Assembly: GCA_034440635.1 (NCBI GenBank)
Contig: JAOTON010002102.1
Location: 1 to 64,000 of the forward strand
Direction of reading: 5' to 3'
Origin: Lepas anatifera
Lineage: Eukaryota; Arthropoda; Thecostraca; Lepadidae
Length of the DNA: 64,000 nucleotides
This document shows, piece after piece, positions 35,672-46,171 of this stretch. The notes under the pieces are model-generated. The model saw nothing but the letters and a program-made list of their open reading frames with translations, did no database searches and had not been told where the DNA came from. The translations under genes were made by a program, and so were the position numbers. Positions within the stretch are counted from its first letter, which is position 1, and every line of letters begins with the position of its first letter.

Positions 35672-38659
35672 GTGAGTTCAGCACATTCGTCTGTACTACA
35701 GACAGAGCATGCCTCAGAGCATCCCTACTACAGAGCATCTACAGTGTAGATCTGTGAACTTGCGATGTTCTTACACAGCCGCCTGTCTGTTCTCCCTTGC
35801 CGAATACGTTGCTTAGCGTAAACCTCTCGGAAGCGTAATGAGACAATGCTTACGATCCAAGTTAGTTGGAGAACCAGCGCTTCCTATGCTTGGACTTGTT
35901 TGTATGTAAAGGGCTGGGGTGGAAAAGGTATGCATTGTTAAAAATTCCACTTTCACTTTACTAGAAGGTCTGATTGGAAAGGCTTTGGCAGAGTCATGAT
36001 TCTTCAACATACACCACTACTTTTTTTTTTATTATATATATATCTATATAGAAGTGTTGTGTAGTAATATCTTTTCCTCAATGAAAACCGAATTCTTTTA
36101 TTCCCATTCGTTTCTGCTGTACTGTAAGTCATTCAGTTTTTATAGTCACTTCTGTTTTTTATAAACACCTCCGATAAGCACCTCTGAGCACGTCCGTTTT
36201 TAGCCTATTTTGCATTTGTACGGTTAATACTTATTTAACTTAACGTAGTTACACAACCTTGCTTTCCATCGGTTTTTATTTCTCCCCAGTTACGTCCCAT
36301 TTTATCACCGCCGTTTACGGATTCAGAACGTATGTTCGCCTTTTAAACCCGAATTTTACCATATCTTTCATCTTTGCGCGTCGGCGGCGTGAGAGATTGC
36401 TGCAAACCCACCGCAAGAGATGCAGCGGCTTCATTTCGAAAACAAGAAATATTCCAGTCACTGTATTTGCAATCAATGCCTGGGGGCAGAGGTAAGAGAA
36501 GACCCCTACCCGCCAACATGGCGAAGACACATCGACGGGATCCATTAAATCGGTTTCCTGCACCTCTCGGCATCGTTAACAAAGTGGAACAACCTCTGAG
36601 CTTGCGCCGCAGCACGGCTCCATGGAAGCATGTTAAAGCTGCTGCCCCATATAAGTCATCGCATCGTGATATTTTTCGAACAGGAGTTCATTCGACATTT
36701 TTGGTTTGTAATTTACTTTCGGTATTGGCTGGGCATCGATGCCAAAGGTTGGAAAAGGTCAACGAACTGTCAATAATTTTCAGCCTTCCAAACTGCTTAA
36801 ACCCAGCCAAGGAGAAGAAGCCAGCATGCCTGCTTTCGATCGTACAAGACCGACAGGTCAATTGAGCAGTGAAGCCGCATCGCTTTCAGCTAATTACATT
36901 CCGACGCGCCATTCCAAAATGGCAATCCAGTCTGCCGAAATTCGATACAACGTGAAGCTGCGGTATCCGGCATTCGTGTCGGAAGCTTTGCAGGGTCTGG
37001 CCAGTGGCAGCGGCTGCAGCGGCGCTGCAGTGGGACTGCAGTGGCGCTGCAGGCAGCTGACCCGGCTGTGTGAACTGCAGCGGCCGGCGTCGAATGGGCA
37101 CGCGGTGGTCTGCACGCGGCGGCGATGTGGGACAGCCGCGGCAGCACCCGTTACCAGCAGCTGCACTGGCCTCAGTGTGTGGATATAGCCAGGGCACCGG
37201 GTCAGGAGCTGGTGACGACCGGCCGGCAACCGAATCCCCGACCACCAGACACTATCAGCTGCGTTGGCGCAAAAGGAGCGGCCGTCTAAAGCATGGCGTC
37301 ACGGCGCCGCCGCCTATCGCGGCGGTGTATCGGGAAGATGCCCTTTTAGTTGGGAACTACGCGGCCGGTAGGAGATAAAGTGGCACATTTCTTGCGCTTT
37401 AAAATGTTTCCGTGTCTTCATTATTCGTTCCATAAATATCGGCTGCGTGGGAGTGGACGGCAGCGATTATCACTGATCGGCCTTGGGCGTGGGAGCTGGC
37501 CTGAAAGAAATTATCCGCCATCAGCCTTGAGCCCCGACTTTCCGCGCCCCGACGGACGCTGAAAGCGTGCCTCAGTTTCAGTCATAAATATACACCGATT
37601 GCCTAGTTTCAGAAGGCGCTGGGGGCCATACCGTGACTCTGGACTCCCGTATCTACCAAAACTATTCATCGTGTAAACATCGGCCTACTTACGTTGCCAA
37701 ACAATCATGGAGCACCTACATCTGCCCCTACACTTCTGGCTTGAGAAGGCTGATTGACGTCAGAGCTATGTAACAGTACTATAAGCTGTCCGATTAAAAT
37801 ATGCACATTGCATAAATCATATTTCTCATGAATCTACAATCATTCCTGAAGAACTTAAACACGCCAAACTAAATATTTAAAAAGGTCATGAAAACTCGTT
37901 CCTCGAGGGACAACGGTGCTTGTTCTTTGGCAGCTATTGAGATGCAGCGGGTCAAAGATGAGGAGATTGGTTGACAGGCCGGTCCCGCTATCCAGAAGCT
38001 GTGGGGCCCCGATATCGGGCCGCTGACAGTATATTGATGACTGCGGTATGCAACACGAGTTAATCCTGGGAATAGCGCACAGAAAAGTTCGGAGGTCAGG
38101 AGCTGTTTCTTGGCACTGGGCCCAGGCTTTGCTATGACTGTGGGTGCATGCAATATTGCAAGACTTGAGATCAAATAACCGTTCGATATTCTAAACAACA
38201 TCTTGTGTTATTCTTTTCTTATTCATGATATTCTGCCGGCATTTTATTCTCACCCAGACCAAGTGCATTAAGAAACAGATGTTTCTTTGTAGATTGTTTC
38301 CCCTCAAACCTATCCATGTCATGTAGGTGAGACCACAACTACCACCCCATATTGGTGAGGGTGCTCCTCTACTCCAAGAACTCATGGGTATCTAGATTCC
38401 CGCCACTGAGTCGTATGTCTTTGCTTCACCACTTTCCCATGACGCAGTCATCCAGAGACGGATCCAGGAGGGGGAGAGGAAAACAGCATTTGCCCCAAAC
38501 CCACCGATTTCCCCCGATTTTCTTTAAAAAAACACTGCTTTTCACATTGCCGTGCCCCGTTGTCCTCTCCCCGAAACCATCGGTCCAGATCTGGCATTGA
38601 ACCCCCCCTTCTACCTGGTGCACGGTTCAATTCCCTGACACCCTCCGCATGCGGCGATA
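35672..38659. other. Spire intron 35.7-38.7 kb
   Basis: There is a T-run and TA-rich tract at 36020-36050. A CTGCAG-rich GC islet lies at 36990-37080. A possible eroded MITE edge (GACGGATCCAGGAGGGGG) is at about 38457. No exon was recognised, and the long frames over 36340-37250 lie on both strands in GC-rich sequence. Confidence 0.4.
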
Positions 38660-38667
38660 GTCCCCGG

Positions 38668-38860
38668 CAGGGGCGTAGCCAGGATTTCGCTCAGGAGGGG
38701 GAGGGGCGGCGGCGCCCCGAAAAGGGCCCTGCGACAGCGCCAAAAAGGCCCTGATGGGTAAAAAGTGCCCTGCTTGTTACAGAATCACGTCCTCAGGAGG
38801 GCCCTTCGGGCCCTCAGGGGGGCCGCTGTCCCTGCCGCCTCCCCCTTGGCTACGCCCCTG
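38668..38860. mobile_element. hAT-like MITE, CAGGGGCGTAGCC termini, copy 1
   Basis: The left end CAGGGGCGTAGCCAGG and the right end CCTTGGCTACGCCCCTG are inverted repeats. The flanks GTCCCCGG (38660-38667) and GTCCCCCG (38861-38868) match at seven of eight positions, an 8-bp duplication of hAT type. A related element in the opposite orientation is at 56871-57141. Sequence on both sides of the MITE (CATGCGGCGATAG and CATGCGTCGATAG) resembles the neighbouring minisatellite zone, so the element probably inserted into an older duplicated tract. Confidence 0.85.
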
Positions 38861-38902
38861 GTCCCCCGTGTCAACCTCCTCATGCGTCGATAGTTCCGAT
38901 AT

Positions 38903-39725
38903 AACCCCTCACCCCTCTCCGTGCGTCACCAGTCCCCGTTGTTACCCCTCTCTGTGCGTCACCAATCCCCAGTGTTACCCCTCTCTGTGCGTCACACCAA
39001 TCCCCGTTGTTACCCCTCTCTGTGCGTCACCAATCCCCAATGTTACCTCTCTCCGTGCGTTACCAATCCCCGATGTTAGCCCTCTCTGTGCGTCACCAAC
39101 CCCCAGTGTTACCCCTCTCCGTGCATCACCAATCCCCAGTGTTACCTCTCTCCGTGCGTCACCAGTCCCCGTTGTTACCCCTCTCTGTGCGTCACCAATC
39201 CCCAGTGTTACCTCTCTCCGTGCGTCACCAATCCCCAGTGTTTCCTCTCTCCGTGCGTCGCCAATCCCCAGTGTTACCCCTCTCTGTGCGTCACCACTCC
39301 CCGTTGTTACCCCTCTGTGTGCGTCATCAGTCCCCGTTGTTACCCCTCTCTGTGCGTCTCCAATCCCCGTTGCGACCCCTCTCCGTGCGTCACCAACCCC
39401 AGTGTTACCCCTCTCTGTGCGTCATCAATCCCCAGTGTTACCCCTCTCCGTGCGTCACCAATCCCCAGTGTTACGCCTCGCCGTGCGTCACCAACCCCCA
39501 GTGCTACCCCTCTCCGTGCGTCACCAATCCCCGTTGAGACCCCTCTCCGTGCGTCACCAACCCCCAGTGTTACCCCTCTCTGTGCGTCCCCAATCCCCGT
39601 TGCGACCCCTCTCCGTGCGTCACCAACCCCCAGTGTTACCCCTCTCCGTGCGTCACCACTCCCTGTTGCTACCCCTCTCCGTGCGTCGGCAGTCCCCGGT
39701 GTGACCCCTCTCCGTGCGTCGGCAG
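38903..39725 (+). repeat. 33-bp minisatellite ending at a spire splice acceptor
   Basis: About 25 units of roughly 33 bp follow the pattern TGTTACCCCTCTCCGTGCGT, CACCAATCCCCAG, with T/C and A/G variation. The final unit ends GTGCGTCGGCAG, which is the acceptor of the exon at 39726. The unit before it ends in the same GTCGGCAG at 39692. Each unit therefore holds a pyrimidine tract and many hold a CAG. The array is open in the phase of the exon until a TGA at 39702-39704. It is not coding: it is a near-perfect repeat with indels and high local GC. Confidence 0.95.
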
Positions 39726-39932
39726 CGATGCGTCCACCACCTGGAGCGGCCGACCTGTCCGGAGCAGCACTTCCGGGCCGTGTGTCGAGCTCTGGTGGCG
39801 GAGACGTTGGAGCTCACCACCTTCCTGCAGGTGGTCCGACAGGGTACCGCCCACCTGCGGGCCAGCTCGCCCGGAGGCGCCGCCGACCCCGCCGGCAGCG
39901 ATGCCATGGACGGACTCAACAACCAGCAGTGG
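39726..39932 (+). CDS. spire: Spire, end of KIND domain and linker exon
   Basis: This exon has 69 codons in phase 0 at both ends, between GTCGGCAG and GTGAGT. It starts RCVHHLERPTCPEQHFRAVC, continues RALVAETLELTTFLQVV, and ends with a Gly/Ala/Pro-rich spacer followed by DGLNNQQW. The segment HFRAVCRALVAETLEL is the conserved final KIND helix of Spire. The terminal Trp joins the next exon to give a W-x-RLW segment, as in other Spire proteins. The acceptor lies inside the last unit of a 33-bp minisatellite, which is unusual. Confidence 0.9.
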
Positions 39933-40591
39933 GTGAGTGGCGTCAGCGTGATCCCGGCGGTGCTGTCCCGGTGTTGGGACGGGACGTGTCCCTGTGAGGC
40001 TGAAACGGGACTGGGAACAGGCGACCAGCCAGGGATGTTAGCAAAGCTGGTTTCGGCAGGCAGCTACTCAGCCAAAACAAAAGAAGAGGGAGTGAGCCGT
40101 TACTTCAATCGACGAGCCGGGTACATAGCGCGGATTCGTGCCATCGTATTCTGGCTGTGAGTCAGTGACAGATGCTGCCATAGCTGCGGCTGAGTATGCG
40201 GTAGACTTTGCAACTGAGTGGCTGGTTCATGCCGTTCCTGGGGTCGTAAGCAGCCACGAAGATGACACAGTTGTAGTCGGCGTGGTAACCAATCGAGAAT
40301 GAGTTTCGCGTGGTATGGGCTAAAAATAAGATTGACCTGTTTCCAAGGAAAATCGAAATTCCACTGTATATCAATATAACAAAGAATGAATTCCGAATAT
40401 AGACGACTTTCATAGGAAGGACCTTGCAGTTACTTCATCGCCGAAGGTAGTAAATCCGATGAAAAAGAAGAGAATGGCTCATGGAATAATTTGTTGGCTT
40501 GAAGCTATGAGCTGAACAACTCTCGTTAGCGCTTGTAAGACGAGTCTCATGGGGAGTGATTCCGTACAGTACCATGGCTGCCTCTGTTTAA
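39933..40591. other. Spire intron, unassigned
   Basis: Nothing beyond the donor GTGAGTGG was recognised. Confidence 0.4.
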
Positions 40592-41215
40592 CACCGCACT
40601 GAGGGGTCTGGCACTAACGCGCACTGGAGGGGGGCCTGGTAGCCCCTAAGATCTCGAAACTAAGAGGGTTAGAAAAACACCACTTGGTAGGTGGGTGGGG
40701 GCTATGGTGATCTACATGATGACCAATTTTCATTGACCTAGGTCATATCTTCAAGGTCAACAAGGTCGTAAGGTCAATATTGGCCATGTGGTATCGATTG
40801 ATAAATGCTGTGATTATGCAGGAAAATGGCGGGAATAAGCTAAAGGCGGACAGATTCATATAGAAGGGTCTCAAGAGGCTTCCCACAACTTTTGGGTCAA
40901 GGTCATTCAAGGTCTTGACCTTTAGGTCCCATATGGTATACTACTTATTATTTACACTTTGACTAACACTGTAGCACTGTTTGGCGGGAAATGAGAATTG
41001 ACCTTTCCATGACCTTTGACCTTGACCTTTGACCTTGACCTTTGTATTGGTACCTACCGATGACGTCATAGCATAATATATGTCAGACAGGGTAACCTCA
41101 TTTCCGGACGCGCGTGGTAGTGACCTTGAAAGTGCGATATGACCTTGACCTGTGACCTTTGACTTGACCTTGACTTTCTGTAGTGACCTTGCATAAGTCC
41201 GCTTTTGACGTTTGA
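40592..41215. mobile_element. AGGTCA-rich element, copy 3, boundaries approximate
   Basis: The left edge CACCGCACTGAGGGGTCTGG resembles the CACCGCCTGGGG end of the 28984-29783 copy. The interior has around twenty AGGTCA/TGACCT half-sites in about 480 bp, with the densest run at 41000-41045 (TGACCTTTGACCTTGACC and onward). I could not find the right terminal repeat. Confidence 0.4.
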
Positions 41216-42820
41216 CGTCACACTCGGTCTTCAATGCAAGCTAACTGGTCCGACCGCGCGTTTACGCGATCTCAAATGCAGGTCTCTTTGAAAGCCTATA
41301 AGTCAAAAATTTTCGACCGATTTTCAAAAGTCTTCCCAATCGAGCGCTATTAAATTCTGTTAAATGTGGCCAGTTTCGTTTTCCGCTGCGGTCTCCGCCA
41401 CCTTGGAAAACAGGTGGGGCCTGCCTGTGTTAAATCGGAAGATCCGATCTGACCTGACGTATCAGATCTGTTCTTGGATGTACCCAGCGCAGGCACAGAG
41501 AATAGCAGACGAGTCACTGCTGGACAATGGGGGTACAGAATGTGTCGTGATATGATCGCCCAGCGACACGGACCCCGGAACAGAGCCAGAAAAACGTCAC
41601 AATTGTCTCCTCAGACCAGGAAGAGAAACTGGTTTACACAAAATAATGGTTCCAAAGAAGCCGTTCGCTATGTGACATCCGTGAACGTGGGTTTATCAAG
41701 AGGCTGACCAGCAGAAAAGTTTTCTCTCTTTCACTCTCGGCCATATGCGAATTCAGTGGGAGGCAAGGGAACACATATACAAGCATAATTTGTTCCGGGG
41801 GCAGAATGTGCGGCTATCTCCAGTCAAAAACTTGACTGTGGACTTGATTTAAAATTTTTATAAGCACAAACTTACACAATTTACGTCCTTTTTAAGGGTC
41901 ACAAATACATGAACATTTATTTCCATACGCATGAAACTGATGCTGTTTTACAATGAGCCTTCATATGGCAGGAAATTTGTCAAAACATTAAAAAGAAATG
42001 TAGGTAAACGAATGGCTTACAAAACATGAAAGCGACTGGTGATCAGCTTGTTGGAGATGACTGCAAAGCGCAATGGGGTTGATAAAAAAACGTGGCTAGA
42101 GCACAGCACAGCGCCGACAACCATAGAATTAGCTTACTGTCCAATCATCTCATCTGGCTCGCAATCGGCGTATCTCAAACACGTATGGCTCTCAGGGGGT
42201 TATAACTGTAAATATACATATCGTAAAGTTCGGCACCGTGGTAATCCAATCGCCGCCTACCTACGTATGTACGCGCTTCAGTGTTACCATATTCGGCAGG
42301 CAGAATAATGTCATTATTGCGGCATGGTCTCTAAATCCCATAGCCGTAAATAACCACTACAGTCGCAGTCCCGCCAACGTTTTAGCCTATGCTACATCAA
42401 AGAAAACGGCTTGTCTTAACGGCATTGTTTTAAATATCACATGCCTCGTCGCTGATCGTCTCAGCTCGGGTGCATCCTGAATCGTGCTCCCATCATTTAC
42501 CCAGACGATGGCGCTGATCGTCACGAATCCTGCAGCTCTTGGCTGCCCTGTGCCGTGTGACCTCATGTGACACCTTCGCGCCCGGCCGCAGCCTTCTGAG
42601 GCCGCGGCTGCGGTGGTGGCGATGCACGACAGGCCGCCGCCGCCGCCTTCACCTTATCACGGCGCGCGGCGCACAAAAACGGCGCAGGTGGACCGACCTC
42701 ACTCTTCCGGTGTCTCCCGCTCGCGCTGACTCTCGGTGGAAAGTTTGGAAACCACTTTGGCCATCCAGCTATCAGCCCCCGTCCAGTCCTCTGCGCGATA
42801 CGAAATTTTCCAGGTAGTTG
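41216..42820. other. Spire intron, unassigned
   Basis: A GC-rich islet at 42540-42720 gives long frames on both strands without recognisable protein. Nothing else was supported. Confidence 0.4.
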
Positions 42821-43069
42821 TAGCCAGAGGATGTCTTTTCGGGCAGTGCTTGGGTTTCCCCTAGTGTCGGATCCCCAGGGGTTGTGACCAGAGAATGTCA
42901 TTTCGGGCAGTGCTTGGGTTTCCCCTAGTGTCGGATCCCCAGGGGCTATGGCCAAAGAATGTCTTTTCGGGCAGTGCTTGGGTTTCCCTTAGTGTCGGAT
43001 CCCCAGGGAGCTGTGGCCAGAGGATGTCATTTCGGGCAGTGCTTGGGTTTCCCCTAGCATCGGGTCGGG
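42821..43069. repeat. 64-bp minisatellite, four copies
   Basis: The phrase GGGCAGTGCTTGGGTTTCCC recurs with a period of 64-65 bp, each followed by GTGTCGGATCCCCAGGG and an AGAATGTC or AGGATGTC variant. The key ATGTC positions are 42831, 42895, 42959 and 43024. Confidence 0.95.
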
Positions 43070-43929
43070 TGCCGGCTGGTGTCGCGGTGGAGAGTGCGCT
43101 GCTCCGGCTGGCTGGTCGCGAGTGGAAGGCGGCAGATTCTGGTCGACACTTGCCTCACAGCTGAATGCCGGATAATGGCCGCGTGACCAGGAAAAGCCAC
43201 CCGTCATCGCTCAAAAACGTCGCCTCGCTGTAGTCTCGTAAACAGGCCCACTTCTTCTCGTGGTTTCCAGCACACTGGAGGGTGTCGGCTTGATGCTTAT
43301 AAGATACTGCGTCGTGTCTCGGCTTTATCCCCAAGCAGTTTCAAATGTCCCTGATATAGTCTTAGACTGGTGACATTCACGCCTTACCCAATAGTGTTTT
43401 TTGTAATTGATGTCTTCTGATGTTTTTGACACTGGCCTTTGACCGTATATGACTCATCCCACATGGCACTGAATCACCCAATGTATGTGAATGGTGCGAC
43501 CGTGTGCGTGGACAGTAAGAACACAAAGGCGATGACTCCCTCCGTGACAATTGAACGGGGTCTTTGCAGTATGCTTTAGTCGCTTACTGACGCGGTCTAA
43601 ATTGAGATGTGGTTTGACTCACCAAGAGTACAGCGACCAGGCCATGGTTATGTCCAGCAAATTGGTCAGCTATGGCGCAGCAGCGGTGGTGGTGATGCAG
43701 AGGGAGCCGCTGAGCTGTGTACCCGGCCCTGGGACTTGGAACATGGAGATGATGGTGATGGGGGAAGAGCAGATGAGTGGCTCTCTGTACCCAGTCCTGG
43801 GACTGCGGCGTGGAAGTCTGACGTGGAGTGCCCCGACAGACTGCTGTGCACCTGGCTGACCCGCTGTGAAAACAAAACAGATAACTGACCCGATCTGACG
43901 CGGCTGACTGACGTGCCTTGTGATGTGGC
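43070..43929. other. Spire intron, unassigned
   Basis: A frame at 43607-43888 is rich in Gly, Asp and Trp but has no recognisable domain or splice context. It overlaps a similarly open frame in another phase, so it is not called. Confidence 0.35.
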
Positions 43930-43940
43930 AGGACCGGCTG

Positions 43941-44260
43941 CTGCTTAGCTGACTATGCTGATGTGATTCAGCTGACTGATGTGATATGATTCAGCTGACT
44001 GATGTGCTGTGATGTGGCAGGGTCGGCTGTGGGTGCAGCTAATGTGCTGTGATGTGGCATGATCGCCTGTGGGTGCAGCTGTTGTGTTATGATGTGGCAT
44101 GATCGGTTGTGGTTACAGCTGATGTGCTGTGATGTGTCAGGGTCGGCTGTGGGTGCAGCTGATGTGCTGTGATGTGGCATGATCGGTTGTGGTTACAGCT
44201 GATGTGCTGTGATGTGGCAGGGTCGGTTGTGGTCACAGCTGATGTGATGTGATGTGGCAG
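43941..44260 (+). repeat. 40-bp minisatellite spanning a spire intron/exon boundary
   Basis: The exon-start sequence GGTCGGCTGTGGGTGCAGCT, or a variant of it, starts at 44021, 44061, 44101, 44141, 44181, 44221 and finally 44261, exactly 40 bp apart. The last copy is the true exon start. The other half of each unit is intron-like (GATGTGCTGTGATGTGGCAG). A CAG in the acceptor position is kept at 44020, at 44140 (as TCAG), at 44220 and at 44260. It is changed to CAT at 44060, 44100 and 44180. More diverged units extend upstream to about 43941. Confidence 0.94.
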
Positions 44261-44410
44261 GGCCGGCTGTGGGTGCAGCTGATTGGAGAGCTGCGGCGTG
44301 GTGTGAAACTGAAGAAGGTGGACCGCATCCACACTCCCACCGAGTACGAGCTGACGCCGTACGAGATGCTGATGGATGACATCAAGTCACGGCGCTTCAA
44401 ACTCAGGAAG
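44261..44410 (+). CDS. spire: Spire, first WH2 exon
   Basis: The exon has 50 codons in phase 0 at both ends, from TGTGGCAG to GTAGGTCA. The product is [20 protein letters not shown], then [20 protein letters not shown] and [15 protein letters not shown]...[10 protein letters not shown] is a signature of the Spire KIND-WH2 junction, and [19 protein letters not shown] is the first actin-monomer-binding WH2 helix with its LKK-like tail. The start is set by the need for W-x-RLW continuity with the previous exon. A second AG at 44280 would drop GRLWVQ. The exon start is the last unit of a 40-bp tandem array. Confidence 0.93.
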
Positions 44411-46078
44411 GTAGGTCACCCTGTCTTGCGCTCTGGTGTCATGTGTGTGTGGTCATCCTATGAACCTAAAACTGAGAGAGATAATTGAGATAGTCAGCTC
44501 GTCTCCAGATCAGCAGGCCTCAAGTTATTAGCTCTGAGTTAAAATTGAATAATCGATTGGCCTACCTTAGTTTTCGTAATTGTACAGCACACACCTACAG
44601 GGTGTTTGGCGTCCCGAAGTTTCGTTTCCATGGTAATGTCCCGGCTCGTTCTCTTCCCTACTTCAGAGCAAAACAAATTGTGTAGGACCATGTGGATGAC
44701 AACCGAACAAATGAACCAGTTTACATCCCCCGGAAAATATTCGGCGAGCAAATGAGATTTAGTGTACCGCGGCCTGTTTGTTGGTGGGAGTATGTTTCAG
44801 CAAGGGGAGACGTGGTTTCCTGAGAAGTACATCCGCCCGCCAAACAATAGACTCGGGCGTTACCCCCAGCAACCCCTCGGTCTCGGCCCTGGAGCCAGAC
44901 AAACAGTCTGGACAGTACTCAGCGGAACGCTATCCCCTCCAGTCGACCGTGTCCGCACAGCAGGCATCTGTTCGTGTTAGTTTGGCCAAGTTGTGTGTGA
45001 ACAAAATGCTTGAAGACTGGGTGAATTTTCGGTTTCATTAAAGGCTCCAAAAAAGCTTTTCAGATAGATTGACTACAAAGACAAATTACTTACTAAGGCA
45101 TAGTCCCGCGAAGGACACGTAATAATTTCTAGACACAAGCTTCGTGTCGACTTTTGTACCCTTAAATGGTTCCATGGAATTTTGGAACGGGAAAAGCATG
45201 GTTGAATAATTATGTGAGCTATAAGGACCTTCACCGCTTTTTTTTCAAACGGAATATTCTGGGAGATAATTGTAATGGAAAAAGAGCGATGGATTTCTCA
45301 CTTTACTCGATGACTTATATGAGTGGGTTGAAAAGCCAGTCGGAAAAAGCAGTAGCAATTTGAGCTCCAAATATGATAAGGAAATAATCACGCAACGTAT
45401 GCGACATGAGTGGTTTCACCTCAATGAAAAAAGTGCTCTTTCTTGATGGGTATATTTCTGACAGTCTTATCAACAGTCCACTGTCGAACGCCTTGAAATA
45501 CGACTAAGGAATGCATAAAAACTAGGCCAGTTTTGTAAGGAGTTGCCGACGCACTGTTATCTCTACGGCATCTCACTAAAAACTAGTGTTCCTGTTTCTC
45601 TAATTGCCAAAGTAAAATGATTGCTGGTGAGTATACATTCTCTTGGGTGGCAACAACTAAAAAGTGGTCTTGAGTCACGTTGCCGCTAGCCTAGCCTTTT
45701 GGTCCAGTTTGGCGTGTCTAAATCTACGTTTTTTTCACGTCAGCTTTTATATGTCCGTTAGAAGTATTAAATATTTTTAAACATAGGATAAAAATTTATT
45801 GAATGACTTACCTAGAATATGCAAGTTTACCTCCTGGTTTCCAGAATATGAGCTATCCCTGGAGACGGGGAGACCAGTCTTTCGGGACTTTTTCCTGCCA
45901 AGCTATTTTCGTTCGCTGTTGTAGGCGGGCGGGCTACGTCTGGTGCAGGCCTGTAGTTTATGAGATGCGTTTAATGCGAGTCTTCAGTAACGGAACATGC
46001 AGTTGGATTATCTATTTGCCAGCAGGTTCCAGCCTGTGCTAGCTCTCAATGTCCACTGACGAGATCTGTGTTGACCAG
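44411..46078. other. Spire intron, unassigned
   Basis: The sequence is AT-rich after 45040. No other exon or bounded repeat was recognised. Confidence 0.4.
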
Positions 46079-46171
46079 GTGATGGTGGACGGTGACATTC
46101 CGCCGCGAGTGAAGAAGGACGCCCACGCGCTGATCCTCGAGTTCATCCGCGGTCGACCTCCGCTCAAGAAG
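46079..46171 (+). CDS. spire: Spire, second WH2 exon
   Basis: The exon has 31 codons in phase 0 at both ends, between TTGACCAG and GTACGT. It reads [20 protein letters not shown], then [23 protein letters not shown] followed by a hydrophobic helix and RPPLKK is one of the most conserved stretches of Spire and forms the second WH2 domain. The arrangement of one WH2 per exon is seen here for three consecutive exons. Confidence 0.95.

Noticed and set aside
38450..38620. Possible further MITE starting GACGGATCCAGGAGGGGG
   Set aside because: No matching inverted end or target duplication was found. At most it is an eroded fragment.
38754..39704. A 316-codon plus-strand open frame rich in Thr-Pro-Leu-Ala-Ser-Pro repeats
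   Set aside because: It is the 33-bp minisatellite plus part of a MITE. Period is a multiple of three, so any stop-free unit stays open. It ends in TGA just before the real spire acceptor.
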